Of a DNA stretch of 64,000 bases, positions 52,894 through 61,888 are shown in pieces. The notes below the pieces were generated by a model, which was given only the letters and a program-made list of their open reading frames with translations, did not search any database and was not told where the DNA came from. Numbering within the stretch: position 1 is the first letter of the stretch; each line of letters starts with the position of its first letter. Position numbers and translations under genes: made by a program. Source of the DNA: Streptomyces echinatus (lineage in GTDB: Bacteria; Actinomycetota; Actinomycetes; Streptomycetales; Streptomycetaceae); contig NZ_JACHJK010000001.1 of the NCBI RefSeq assembly GCF_014203595.1, positions 64,582 to 128,581 on the forward strand. The letters run 5' to 3'.

Positions 52894-53533
52894 GGATCCC
52901 CCTGGGAATGGTCAGCCGCCCGATCAGGACGTACGCGGCGTCGAACAGCAGGGCGAGGATGATGATCCCGAGCGTGCCCGCCAGCACCTGGTTCAGGGCG
53001 TTCTTGCTGCCCAGGGAGGCGAGTCCGCGGAAGATCTCGTTGCCGAGGCCGGGTCCGGAGGCGTAGGCGGCGATCGCGGCGATGCCCATCAGCATCTGGG
53101 TGGAGACCCGGATGCCGGTGAGGATCGGCGGCCAGGCCAGCGGCAGCTCCACCCGCGCCAGCCGCGCCGGCCCGGACATGCCGATGCCGCGGGCCGCGTC
53201 CACCAGCGCCGGGTCCACCCCGCGCAGGCCCACGATCGCGTTGCGCACGACGGGCAGCAGCCCGTACAGCGTCAGCGCGATCACCGTGGGCGGCACGCCC
53301 AGGCCGACGACCGGGATCAGCAGGCCGATCATGGCGAGCGAGGGGACGGTGAGGATGGTGGAGCCGGCGGTGGTGGCGAGGTTGCCGGCCCACTCCGTGC
53401 GGTAGGTGGCGACGCCGACGAGGACCCCGAGGAGGGTCGCCAGCACCATGCACTGGAAGACCACGCTGGCGTGCTGGTAGGCGTCCGTGAGCAGCTGCTG
53501 GTGGCGGCTGCCCAGGTACTCCCAGAAGTTCAC
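52886..53533 (-). CDS. Betaine/choline ABC permease, short form
   Basis: A 215-residue permease with five helices and the contact loop VDAARGIGMSGPARLARVEL. It is the first gene of the four-gene operon (permease, ATPase, permease, binding protein), an arrangement like opuC or opuB. GTG 53533 follows GGGGGTGAG. The family takes up glycine betaine, choline or carnitine during osmotic stress. It ends its upstream side only 21 bp from the hpdR stop. Confidence 0.9.
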   Translation of the reverse strand: MNFWEYLGSRHQQLLTDAYQHASVVFQCMVLATLLGVLVGVATYRTEWAGNLATTAGSTILTVPSLAMIGLLIPVVGLGVPPTVIALTLYGLLPVVRNAIVGLRGVDPALVDAARGIGMSGPARLARVELPLAWPPILTGIRVSTQMLMGIAAIAAYASGPGLGNEIFRGLASLGSKNALNQVLAGTLGIIILALLFDAAYVLIGRLTIPRGIRV

Positions 53534-53554
53534 CCGCGCTCACCCCCGGGTCGG

Positions 53555-54034
53555 TCAGGTCTCTTCCCTGTCCCGGGCCGCCTGCTCCACCAGCGGGATG
53601 ACCCGCAGCGGAACGGGGTTCTCCATGACGATCGCCGTGGAGGCCCGGACGATCCCATCAAAACCGACGACCCGGTCGATCACCCGTTGAAGATCGGCGT
53701 TCGAGCGGGCCACCAGCCGGCACAGCATGTCTCCGCTGCCGGTGGTGGTCAGCAGCTCCAGCACCTCCGGCACGGTCGTCAAGTACGCCCGCACGTCCGC
53801 GCCTTGGCCCTGCCGGATCTGCAGTGTGGCGAACGCGGTGACCGGGTAGCCGAGGGCCGCCGGATCCACCTGGGGACCGAATCCGCGGATGACTCCGTTC
53901 GACTGAAGCCGGTCGAGCCGTGCCTGCACGGTCCCCCGCGCCACGCCCAGCCGCCGGGACATCTCCAGCACCCCGATGCGCGGCTCCTCGGCGAGCAGCA
54001 CGATGATCCGTCCGTCCAGATGATCGATCGCCAC
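53555..54034 (-). CDS. hpdR: Lrp/AsnC-family regulator (HpdR-like)
   Basis: A 159-residue regulator with the AsnC HTH (about residues 7-60, LDGRIIVLLAEEPRIGVLEM) and the RAM ligand-binding domain (about 70-150). GTG 54034 is preceded by AGAGGAG at 6 bases; an upstream ATG at 54052 is weaker. It is divergent from the 4-hydroxyphenylpyruvate dioxygenase gene 122 bp away. In S. coelicolor an AsnC-type HpdR activates that gene, so the same role is inferred. Confidence 0.83.
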   Translation of the reverse strand: MAIDHLDGRIIVLLAEEPRIGVLEMSRRLGVARGTVQARLDRLQSNGVIRGFGPQVDPAALGYPVTAFATLQIRQGQGADVRAYLTTVPEVLELLTTTGSGDMLCRLVARSNADLQRVIDRVVGFDGIVRASTAIVMENPVPLRVIPLVEQAARDREET

Positions 54035-54048
54035 GGAAGCTCCTCTGA

Positions 54049-55305
<1,257 letters not shown>

Positions 55306-55314
55306 CGGCAGGCC

Positions 55315-56778
55315 CTACTCGCTGGGCGGCGGCTCGTCGGGGACGTCGCCCAGCTCCCGCAGCGCCTCCCGAGCCACCGGCACCCGCAGCGGGGAGAAAC
55401 GGGGGTTGATCCGCAGCGCCTCCTCGAGATGCCGCTGCGCCGGGCCGTACCGGTCCAGCTCCCCCTCGATCACCCCCAGGTGGAACACGTACAGCGCGCT
55501 GCGCACCCCGCCGCCCTTCGCCTTGTCCGTCGCGACCGTCGCGTAGGTGAGCGCCTCCTCGTCCTCGCCGGCCCGGTGCAGCGCCCAGCCCAGGGCATCG
55601 GCCACCTCGATCCCCGGCTGCCGCCGCCACTCCTCCCGCAACCGGTCCACGGCCTCCCACGGGTCCCCGTGGTCCGCCTCGAACTGCCCGATGAGCAGCT
55701 CCTCGTCGACCCCGCCGTCCACCGACCGCCGCACCGCGGTCCGCAGCCGCGCGTACTCCTCCTCGGCCGGCCCGGTCTGCCCCAGCGACTCGTACAGCTC
55801 ACCCAGCTCCAGCAAATCCTCGGGCCTCGGCCGCTCCTTGACGGCGGCCCGGTACCCGGCCAGCGCCTCGGAGGTGCGCCCCAGCGCGGCCAGCGTCCGC
55901 GCCCGCCCGGCCGGTGCCGCCCGCTGGTCGGGATCGAGCCGCAGCGCGGCCTCGAAGTGCCGCAGCGCGTCCGGCAGGTCCCCGCGTTCCCAGGCCAGCT
56001 GCCCGACCCCGGCCAGCCAGGCGGCCTGCTCGGCCGGCGTGCGGGCGGCGGCCGCCGCGTCGGTCAGCTGGGCCACCGCGTCCTCGCGCCAGCCCCGGTC
56101 CCGGTACACCGCCGCCGCCCGCGCCATCACGGCCGGCCGCACCGCAGCGCCGGTGCGCAGCCCCATCAGCTTGTCCAGGGTGGCGCGGGCGTTCTTGTAG
56201 TCACCGAGCCCGGTGTACGCGTCGATCAGCGGCGGATACGCCGACCACTGCTTCGGCGCCGCCTTCAGCGCCTGCTCGCCGTACTGTTTCGCCGCCGGGA
56301 AGTCCCGGCGCGCGAGCGCCAGCGCGGCCAGCCCGTCCAGCGCCTCGGCATTGCGCGTGCCGCGCACCTCCAGCGAGGTCCGCAGCGCCCGCTCGGCCCG
56401 CGGATAGTCGGCGGCGTCGGCCGCCCGGCGCCCCCGCTCCACATACGCCGACCCCAGCACCGCCCAGGCCCGCGCGTCCCGCGGCTGCGCCCGCACCCGC
56501 GCCTCCTGCCGCCCGATGAGCCCGGTCAGACCCGGCAGCGCGGCCGGCACCCCGTAGGTCACCGTCGTCAGCGCCTGCGTCCGCACCTGGGCCCGCGGAC
56601 CCGGGGCGGGCGGCCCGGCCACCGGGTGCCGACGTTCCCCCGGCAGCAGCGTCAGCGCCGCGCCCGCGAGGACCCCGCCCGCCAGCGAGGCGACCAGCAC
56701 CCGCCGCAGCACCCGCCGGGAACGGCGCGGCGGCTCGGGGACCGGGGACGTGCCCGGCTCGCTCAGTCGGTTGTCCAT
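55315..56778 (-). CDS. Tetratricopeptide-repeat membrane protein
   Basis: A 487-residue protein with one N-terminal membrane helix (about residues 29-48) and then a series of TPR motifs (about residues 95-460; for example LGSAYVERGRRAADAADYPR and LALARRDFPAAKQYGEQALK). The TPR array faces the outside of the membrane and serves protein contacts. ATG 56778 is chosen over 56811, which lacks a ribosome-binding site. It ends 9 bp from the hpd stop. Partners unknown. Confidence 0.82.
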   Translation of the reverse strand: MDNRLSEPGTSPVPEPPRRSRRVLRRVLVASLAGGVLAGAALTLLPGERRHPVAGPPAPGPRAQVRTQALTTVTYGVPAALPGLTGLIGRQEARVRAQPRDARAWAVLGSAYVERGRRAADAADYPRAERALRTSLEVRGTRNAEALDGLAALALARRDFPAAKQYGEQALKAAPKQWSAYPPLIDAYTGLGDYKNARATLDKLMGLRTGAAVRPAVMARAAAVYRDRGWREDAVAQLTDAAAAARTPAEQAAWLAGVGQLAWERGDLPDALRHFEAALRLDPDQRAAPAGRARTLAALGRTSEALAGYRAAVKERPRPEDLLELGELYESLGQTGPAEEEYARLRTAVRRSVDGGVDEELLIGQFEADHGDPWEAVDRLREEWRRQPGIEVADALGWALHRAGEDEEALTYATVATDKAKGGGVRSALYVFHLGVIEGELDRYGPAQRHLEEALRINPRFSPLRVPVAREALRELGDVPDEPPPSE

Positions 56779-56876
56779 GGCGCTCACTGTGCGCCAGTAC
56801 GACGAGCACATCCGGGTGGCCCAAGGGCGGCACGGGCGGGGTTCACACCGATGGCCGCGAGTGTCACGCTGTGATC

Positions 56877-58277
56877 ATGAGCCGTATCGAAGCACCGCGC
56901 GACGAGCACACGGGTAACCTCACCGACCGGCTCCTGGCCGGCCTGCCGCCCGAGGCCGTCCTCACCGATCCCGACGTCACGACCTCCTACGGGCACGACA
57001 TGGCGAGCTTCTGCCCGGCGGGCAGCCCCGCCGTCGTCGTCCTGCCGCGCACCGTGGAGCAGGTCCAGCACGTCATGCGCATCGCCACCGAGCTGCGCGT
57101 CCCCGTCGTCCCGCAGGGCGCCCGCACCGGCCTGTCCGGCGGCGCCAACGCCGTCGACGGCTGCATCGTGCTGTCCCTCACCAAGATGGACCGCATCCTG
57201 GAGATCAGCCCCGTCGACCGGGTCGCCGTGGTCGAACCCGGCGTCGTCAACGCGGCCCTGTCCCGCGCGGTCGACGCCCACGGCCTGTACTACCCGCCGG
57301 ACCCCTCCAGCTGGGAGATGTGCACCATCGGCGGCAACATCGGCACCGCCTCCGGCGGCCTGTGCTGCGTCAAGTACGGCGTCACCGCCGAGTACGTCCT
57401 CGGCCTGGACGTCGTGCTCGCCGACGGCCGTCTGATGTCCACCGGCCGCCGCACCGCGAAGGGTGTCGCGGGCTACGACCTCACCCGCCTCTTCGTCGGC
57501 TCCGAGGGCTCCCTCGGCATCGTCGTCCGGGCGGTGCTGGCGCTGCGCCCCAAGCCGCCCCAGCAGCTCGTCCTGGCCGCCGAGTTCGCCTCCGCGGCCG
57601 CCGCCTGCGACGCCGTCTGCCGCATCATGGCGGGCGGCCACGTCCCGTCCCTCCTCGAACTGATGGACCGTACGACCGTCAAGGCGGTCAACGACCTCGC
57701 TCACATGGGGCTGCCCGAGACCACCGAGGCGCTGCTGCTGGCCGCGTTCGACACCCCGGATCCCACCGCCGACCTGGCCGCCCTCGGCGCCCTGTGCGAG
57801 GCCGCGGGCGCCACACAGGTCGTCCCGGCGGAGGACGCCGCCGAGTCCGAGCTGCTGCTGCAGGCCCGGCGGCTCTCGCTGACCGCGCTGGAGGCGGTCA
57901 AGGGCACGACGATGATCGACGACGTGTGCGTGCCCCGCTCCCGGCTCGGCGCCATGCTGGACGGGATCGAACGGATCGCCGCCAAGTACGACCTGACGAT
58001 CGGCGTCTGCGCGCACGCCGGCGACGGCAACACCCACCCCACCGTCTGCTTCGACGCCCAGGACCCCGAGGAGTCCCGCCGGGCCCGCGAGTCCTTCGAC
58101 GAGATCATGGCCCTGGGCCTGGAACTGGGCGGCACCATCACCGGCGAACACGGGGTCGGCGTGCTGAAGAAGGAGTGGCTGGCCCGGGAGATCGGCCCGG
58201 TCGGGGTGGAGATGCAGCGGGCCGTGAAGCAGGTCTTCGACCCGCTGGGCATCCTCAATCCGGGCAAGCTCCTCTGA
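56877..58277 (+). CDS. FAD-linked oxidase, GlcD/D-lactate dehydrogenase type
   Basis: A 466-residue flavoprotein. The PCMH FAD-binding domain (about residues 50-230) shows VVPQGARTGLSGGANAVDG and PDPSSWEMCTIGGNIGTASG. The C-terminal FAD-oxidase domain has GDGNTHPTV and GEHGVGVLKKEW. It oxidises a 2-hydroxy acid such as glycolate or D-lactate, passing electrons to a carrier. ATG 56877, with GTG 56871 possible; the frame has no ribosome-binding site. Convergent with ssgG; no glcE or glcF subunit is next to it. Confidence 0.88.
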   Translation: MSRIEAPRDEHTGNLTDRLLAGLPPEAVLTDPDVTTSYGHDMASFCPAGSPAVVVLPRTVEQVQHVMRIATELRVPVVPQGARTGLSGGANAVDGCIVLSLTKMDRILEISPVDRVAVVEPGVVNAALSRAVDAHGLYYPPDPSSWEMCTIGGNIGTASGGLCCVKYGVTAEYVLGLDVVLADGRLMSTGRRTAKGVAGYDLTRLFVGSEGSLGIVVRAVLALRPKPPQQLVLAAEFASAAAACDAVCRIMAGGHVPSLLELMDRTTVKAVNDLAHMGLPETTEALLLAAFDTPDPTADLAALGALCEAAGATQVVPAEDAAESELLLQARRLSLTALEAVKGTTMIDDVCVPRSRLGAMLDGIERIAAKYDLTIGVCAHAGDGNTHPTVCFDAQDPEESRRARESFDEIMALGLELGGTITGEHGVGVLKKEWLAREIGPVGVEMQRAVKQVFDPLGILNPGKLL

Positions 58278-58285
58278 CCTCGGGG

Positions 58286-58699
58286 TCACCGGGCGAGCAG
58301 CTGGTCGAGCGCGTCGTCGAGGCCCAGCCGCCCGCCCTCCGTCCCCGGCGGCACCGCCCTGAGCGTCCGCTCCAGCCAGGCCGACACCTGCGAGGCCGGC
58401 GCCTCCAGCAGCGCCTCGCCGTCCGGCGAACTCAGCGCCATCAGCACGACACCGCGGCCGCCCACCTTCGTCGGCCACACCCGCACGTCCCCGTGCCCGC
58501 ACGGCCGGAACACCCCTTCCACCAGCAGCTCGCGGGCGAACGTCCAGTTGACGGGGTGCTCGGAGGTGATGTGGAAGGCGATGTGGACGGCGAAGGGATC
58601 GTCGGAGCGGTAGCCGAGCCGGGCCGGGACCGGCACGCTCCGCTCCGGCGACAGGACGAGCTTCAGCTCCAGTTCCCGCTCCACCACGATGGGTTCCAT
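58286..58699 (-). CDS. ssgG: SsgA-like sporulation protein (SsgG-like)
   Basis: A 137-residue SsgA-like protein, a family restricted to spore-forming actinomycetes that positions septa and wall synthesis. Family segments are ELELKLVLSPERSVPVPARL, DPFAVHIAFH, VNWTFARELLVEGV and GDVRVWP. In S. coelicolor ssgG sits in this neighbourhood, which supports the symbol; it governs septum placement. ATG 58699, with GGAAGGGAA upstream. Tail to tail with the FAD-oxidase gene. Confidence 0.85.
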   Translation of the reverse strand: MEPIVVERELELKLVLSPERSVPVPARLGYRSDDPFAVHIAFHITSEHPVNWTFARELLVEGVFRPCGHGDVRVWPTKVGGRGVVLMALSSPDGEALLEAPASQVSAWLERTLRAVPPGTEGGRLGLDDALDQLLAR

Positions 58700-58931
58700 G
58701 ATCTGCGTTCCCTTCCGCTCGGGGCCGCTCGAACCGGGCCCGCACCGAGTCAGAGGGGACAGGGGCCGGGCCATTACGCGGGTTCGGGAGATTTTCTTCG
58801 CGCGGGCGGTAAGTCCGGTTCGGCGTTGCCCGGAAAGGGGTCGGTCCGGCGGGACTGGCGGTGGGGGATGCCCGGGTCTGATAGATGTGGAGGCCCCCAT
58901 ACCACCCCCGAGCAGATACGGGACGACGGAC

Positions 58932-60454
58932 ATGAGCGCCCCAACCCCGGCACCCGGCGACGACAGGCCCCGCGAGGGCTACTACCCGGACCCGTCCATC
59001 CCCGGCTACGTCCGGTACTGGAACGGCGCCTCCTGGGTGCCCGGCACCAGCCGACCGGCGCCGAAGGACGGTGAGCCGCTCGTCCCGCCCGCCGGCGTCC
59101 AGCCGGCCGCCCCGTCCGTCGAGGAGACGGGCCCCCACTTCTTCGACGAGGACCCGGCGGCCCCGGCGGACACCGGCCCGCGGGACGGCGCCGACCAGCA
59201 GGGCCAGGCGGGTCCGGGCGGCCGGTGGGCCCGGGCGGGCGGGCCGGGGCCGGCCGCGCAGGGCGCGCAGTGGGGCCGGCCCGGGCAGCAGGACCGGCCG
59301 GCCGGGTCCGGCGGGGACGCCGGCCACCGCGACGCCCCGGGCGTCGACCCGCGGGTGCCGGCGGACCTGCCGGGCTCCGCCGACGGCCGGGGCACCGACC
59401 GCACCGACGGCACCGGCACGATCCCTCCGGCGGAGCACGACGAGGCCCCGGACCCCGGCACGTTCATCTTCCGCCGCCCGATCCCCGGTCCGGCGGCGGC
59501 CCGCACCGACGACGGCACGATGACGTTCCGCCCGGTGCTTCCGGCCCGGCCGGCTTCGGCACACAGGGCCCGGCCGGCGCACCCGCGAACTCGGGCTTCG
59601 CCGCCGGGAAGGCCGCCGCGGCCCGCGCCGGAGCCGCACAGCCGCCGCACACGCCGCACCCGCCGGCCACGCCCCAGACCCCCGGCGCCCCGCAGACCCC
59701 GCAGACCCCTCAGACGCCCGTCGCCGCGGCCCCGTCGGTCCCGCATCAGGCGGGCCCCGCGCAGGCGGGAGCCCCGCAGCCCGGGGTGCCGCAGGCCGCG
59801 CCTTCGCGCTCCGGTGCCTCCGGCGCCCCGCTGACCAGCGGTCCCGGTGGCGGGCAGGCCTCCTGGGCGCAGCAGGTGCACCAGCTGGCCGGGGGCGGGG
59901 ACGAGCAGCCGGTGGCGCCGTGGAAGCCGCCGGTGGAGGACCTCTTCCAGGCCGCCGCGCGCCGGCAGGCCGCCGCCCGCCCCGCGGGACTCGGCAAGCG
60001 GCTCGCCGCCCGGCTGATCGACCTGCTGGCGGTGGGTGCCGTGACGGCCGCCGCGGCGGTCCCGCTCGGCACGCGGGCCGTTGACCACGTCCAGGAGAAG
60101 ATCGACGCGGCCAGACTGTCCGGCCACGAGGTCACCGTCTGGCTGCTCGACGGCACCACCGGCACCAGCCTCGGCATCATCCTCGCCGTCCTTCTCCTGG
60201 CCGGCGTCCTGTACGAGGTGCTGCCCACGGTCAAGTGGGGCCGCACCCTCGGCAAGAAGCTGTGCGGTCTGGAGGTGCGGGACATCGAGGCGCACGAGCC
60301 CCCGACGTTCGGCCCGGCGCTGCGCCGCTGGCTGGTCCTGAGCGTGCCGGGACTGCTGGCCGTCGGGATCCTGGGCGTGCTGTGGTGCCTGTTCGACCGG
60401 CCCTGGCGCCAGTGCTGGCACGACAAGGCGGCCCGCACGTTCGTCGCGGGCTGA
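58932..60454 (+). pseudogene. RDD-family membrane protein with a frameshift
   Basis: The gene is in two frames. From ATG 58932 it encodes a DUF2510 motif (GYYPDPSIPGYVRYWNGASW) and a Pro/Gly/Ala linker ending TMTFRPV. The sequence then becomes random (Arg/Pro-rich) in this frame. In the frame one base earlier it continues as GPAGFGTQGPAGA, and reaches the RDD domain (GKRLAARLIDLLA to GRTLGKKLCGLEVRD) at about 59998-60450. The break is near 59531-59545 and looks like a single-base loss; a sequencing error is equally possible. RDD proteins are putative transporters or membrane organisers. Confidence 0.75.
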
Positions 60455-60524
60455 CCGCGGCGCGCCTACTCCGTACGGCCGTCCGCCGGGTGCGGAGCCG
60501 GGGTGTTCGGGTTCCACTCGGGCC

Positions 60525-61184
60525 ATGAGCAGTGAACCGCCCCCCGGCTCCGGAGAGCAGCCCCCGGAGGACGACCCCCTCAGGAAGCAGCCCCCGCCGG
60601 ACCAGGGCGGCTCGCCCTACGACACCCCGTACGGCGGCGGTCCCTATGGGGGAGGTCCCTACGGTGGCGGCGGCCCGTACGACGCCGGCCCCTACGGATC
60701 CGGTGCCGGCGGATATCCCGCCGACCCCCTGTCCGGCATGCCCCCGCTCGCCGACAGCGGCAGACGGACCCTCGCGCGGATCCTCGACATGATCCTGGTC
60801 GGCATCGTCGTCTGGCTGCTCACCTGGGCGTTCGGGGTGCGTGAGTACACCGTGGACGGCGACCGCATCGAGGCCGGCAAATCCTTCGCCCAGTCCCTCA
60901 CCGCGGCCGTGCTCTACGTCGCCTACGACACCGTCCTGATCAGCAGAACGGGGCAGACCCTCGGCAAGAGGTGGCTCGGCCTGCGGGTGGCCGACCTGGA
61001 GAACGGCGCCACTCCCTCCGCGCAGACCTCGCTGATCCGCGCCCTGGTGCTGTGGGTGCCGTTCGCCTTCTGCTGCGCCTGCATCTGGACGGCGATCTGC
61101 GGCGGCTGGAGCTTCTTCGACAAGCCGTACAAGCAGGGCCTGCACGACAAGGCGGCCAAGACGGTGGTGGTCAGCACGCGTTGA
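60525..61184 (+). CDS. RDD-family membrane protein
   Basis: A 219-residue protein. The first 70 residues are Pro/Gly-rich, including a GGGPYGG repeat. The RDD domain (about 75-205) follows, with RTLARILDMILVG, then QTLGKRWLGLRVADL and a HDKAAKTVVV end. Three hydrophobic helices. Its neighbour 70 bp upstream carries the same domain, so they are tandem paralogues. Function is not established. ATG 60525. Confidence 0.85.
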   Translation: MSSEPPPGSGEQPPEDDPLRKQPPPDQGGSPYDTPYGGGPYGGGPYGGGGPYDAGPYGSGAGGYPADPLSGMPPLADSGRRTLARILDMILVGIVVWLLTWAFGVREYTVDGDRIEAGKSFAQSLTAAVLYVAYDTVLISRTGQTLGKRWLGLRVADLENGATPSAQTSLIRALVLWVPFAFCCACIWTAICGGWSFFDKPYKQGLHDKAAKTVVVSTR

Positions 61185-61284
61185 GCGCGGGGGCGGCGAT
61201 GCCCAGGGGACGGCGGTGAACCCGGGACGTGCCCGGACCCGCCGCCGGCCTGTCTCGCGCGCCGGCCTGTCTTGCGCCGGCCGG

Positions 61285-61521
61285 TCACAGGGAGGTGGGC
61301 ACGCGCTCCTCGTCCGTCACGGGCTCGGCGGGCGCCTGCGCCGTGCGCGCCACGGGGACGGGAACCGTCCAGGCGACGAGCAGGCCCAGCGCCAGGGCCG
61401 AGAGGGCGATGACGACGATCCCGACGCCCGAACTCGTCTCGGACAGCAGCAGCATGGCGAGCGTCGAGAAGATCACGGTGCAGGAACCGTAGGCGAGCTG
61501 TGCGGCGGTCGGACGAGGCAT
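61285..61521 (-). CDS. Small two-helix membrane protein
   Basis: A 78-residue protein with two hydrophobic helices (about residues 7-26 and 31-54), followed by a 24-residue polar, acidic tail (APAEPVTDEERVPTSL). ATG 61521 is preceded by GAGGAC at suitable spacing; the in-frame extension to 61734 has no support. Convergent with the RDD gene. Function unknown. Confidence 0.7.
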   Translation of the reverse strand: MPRPTAAQLAYGSCTVIFSTLAMLLLSETSSGVGIVVIALSALALGLLVAWTVPVPVARTAQAPAEPVTDEERVPTSL

Positions 61522-61888
61522 GGCAATCGTGTCCTCGGCAGTCTTCGGAAGCGGGCGTGGTGCCGTTCGGCTCTCTTGGCCTGCATGCCCGAGCGGGACG
61601 CCCGGTAAGCGTGACCTAACCCACGGTACCGGTGCACGGGGGGCGCACGGAGTCACCCCGCCCCTCGGACGGACGGATCCCTGCGCCTGTCGGCAAGTCG
61701 ACACGTGTCCGTAAAGCGAACGCCGACTCCGCATAGTGCACTTGTCTTGCTCAAGTCAAGGTCTGGTTTTTCGGCTTAACCTCTAGTCAAATGTCGTCAC
61801 TTGATTACACGCGTTGATCGTGCGCGCACGGATTCCTCCATGACCCGGAACCCCCTGTCCGTGTGCGCGGCGCGGGGGAGGAACTCAA
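61522..61888. promoter_or_regulatory. Upstream region of the M6 protease gene
   Basis: A 367-base non-coding interval with the lowest GC of the window near 61740-61800. It carries the near-perfect inverted repeat CTTGTCTTGCTCAAGTCAAG at 61741-61760, with GTCAA and TTGAT half-sites repeated at 61786-61805. The ribosome-binding site GGGGGAGGA lies at 61873-61881. It is probably the regulated promoter of the secreted protease. Confidence 0.6.
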
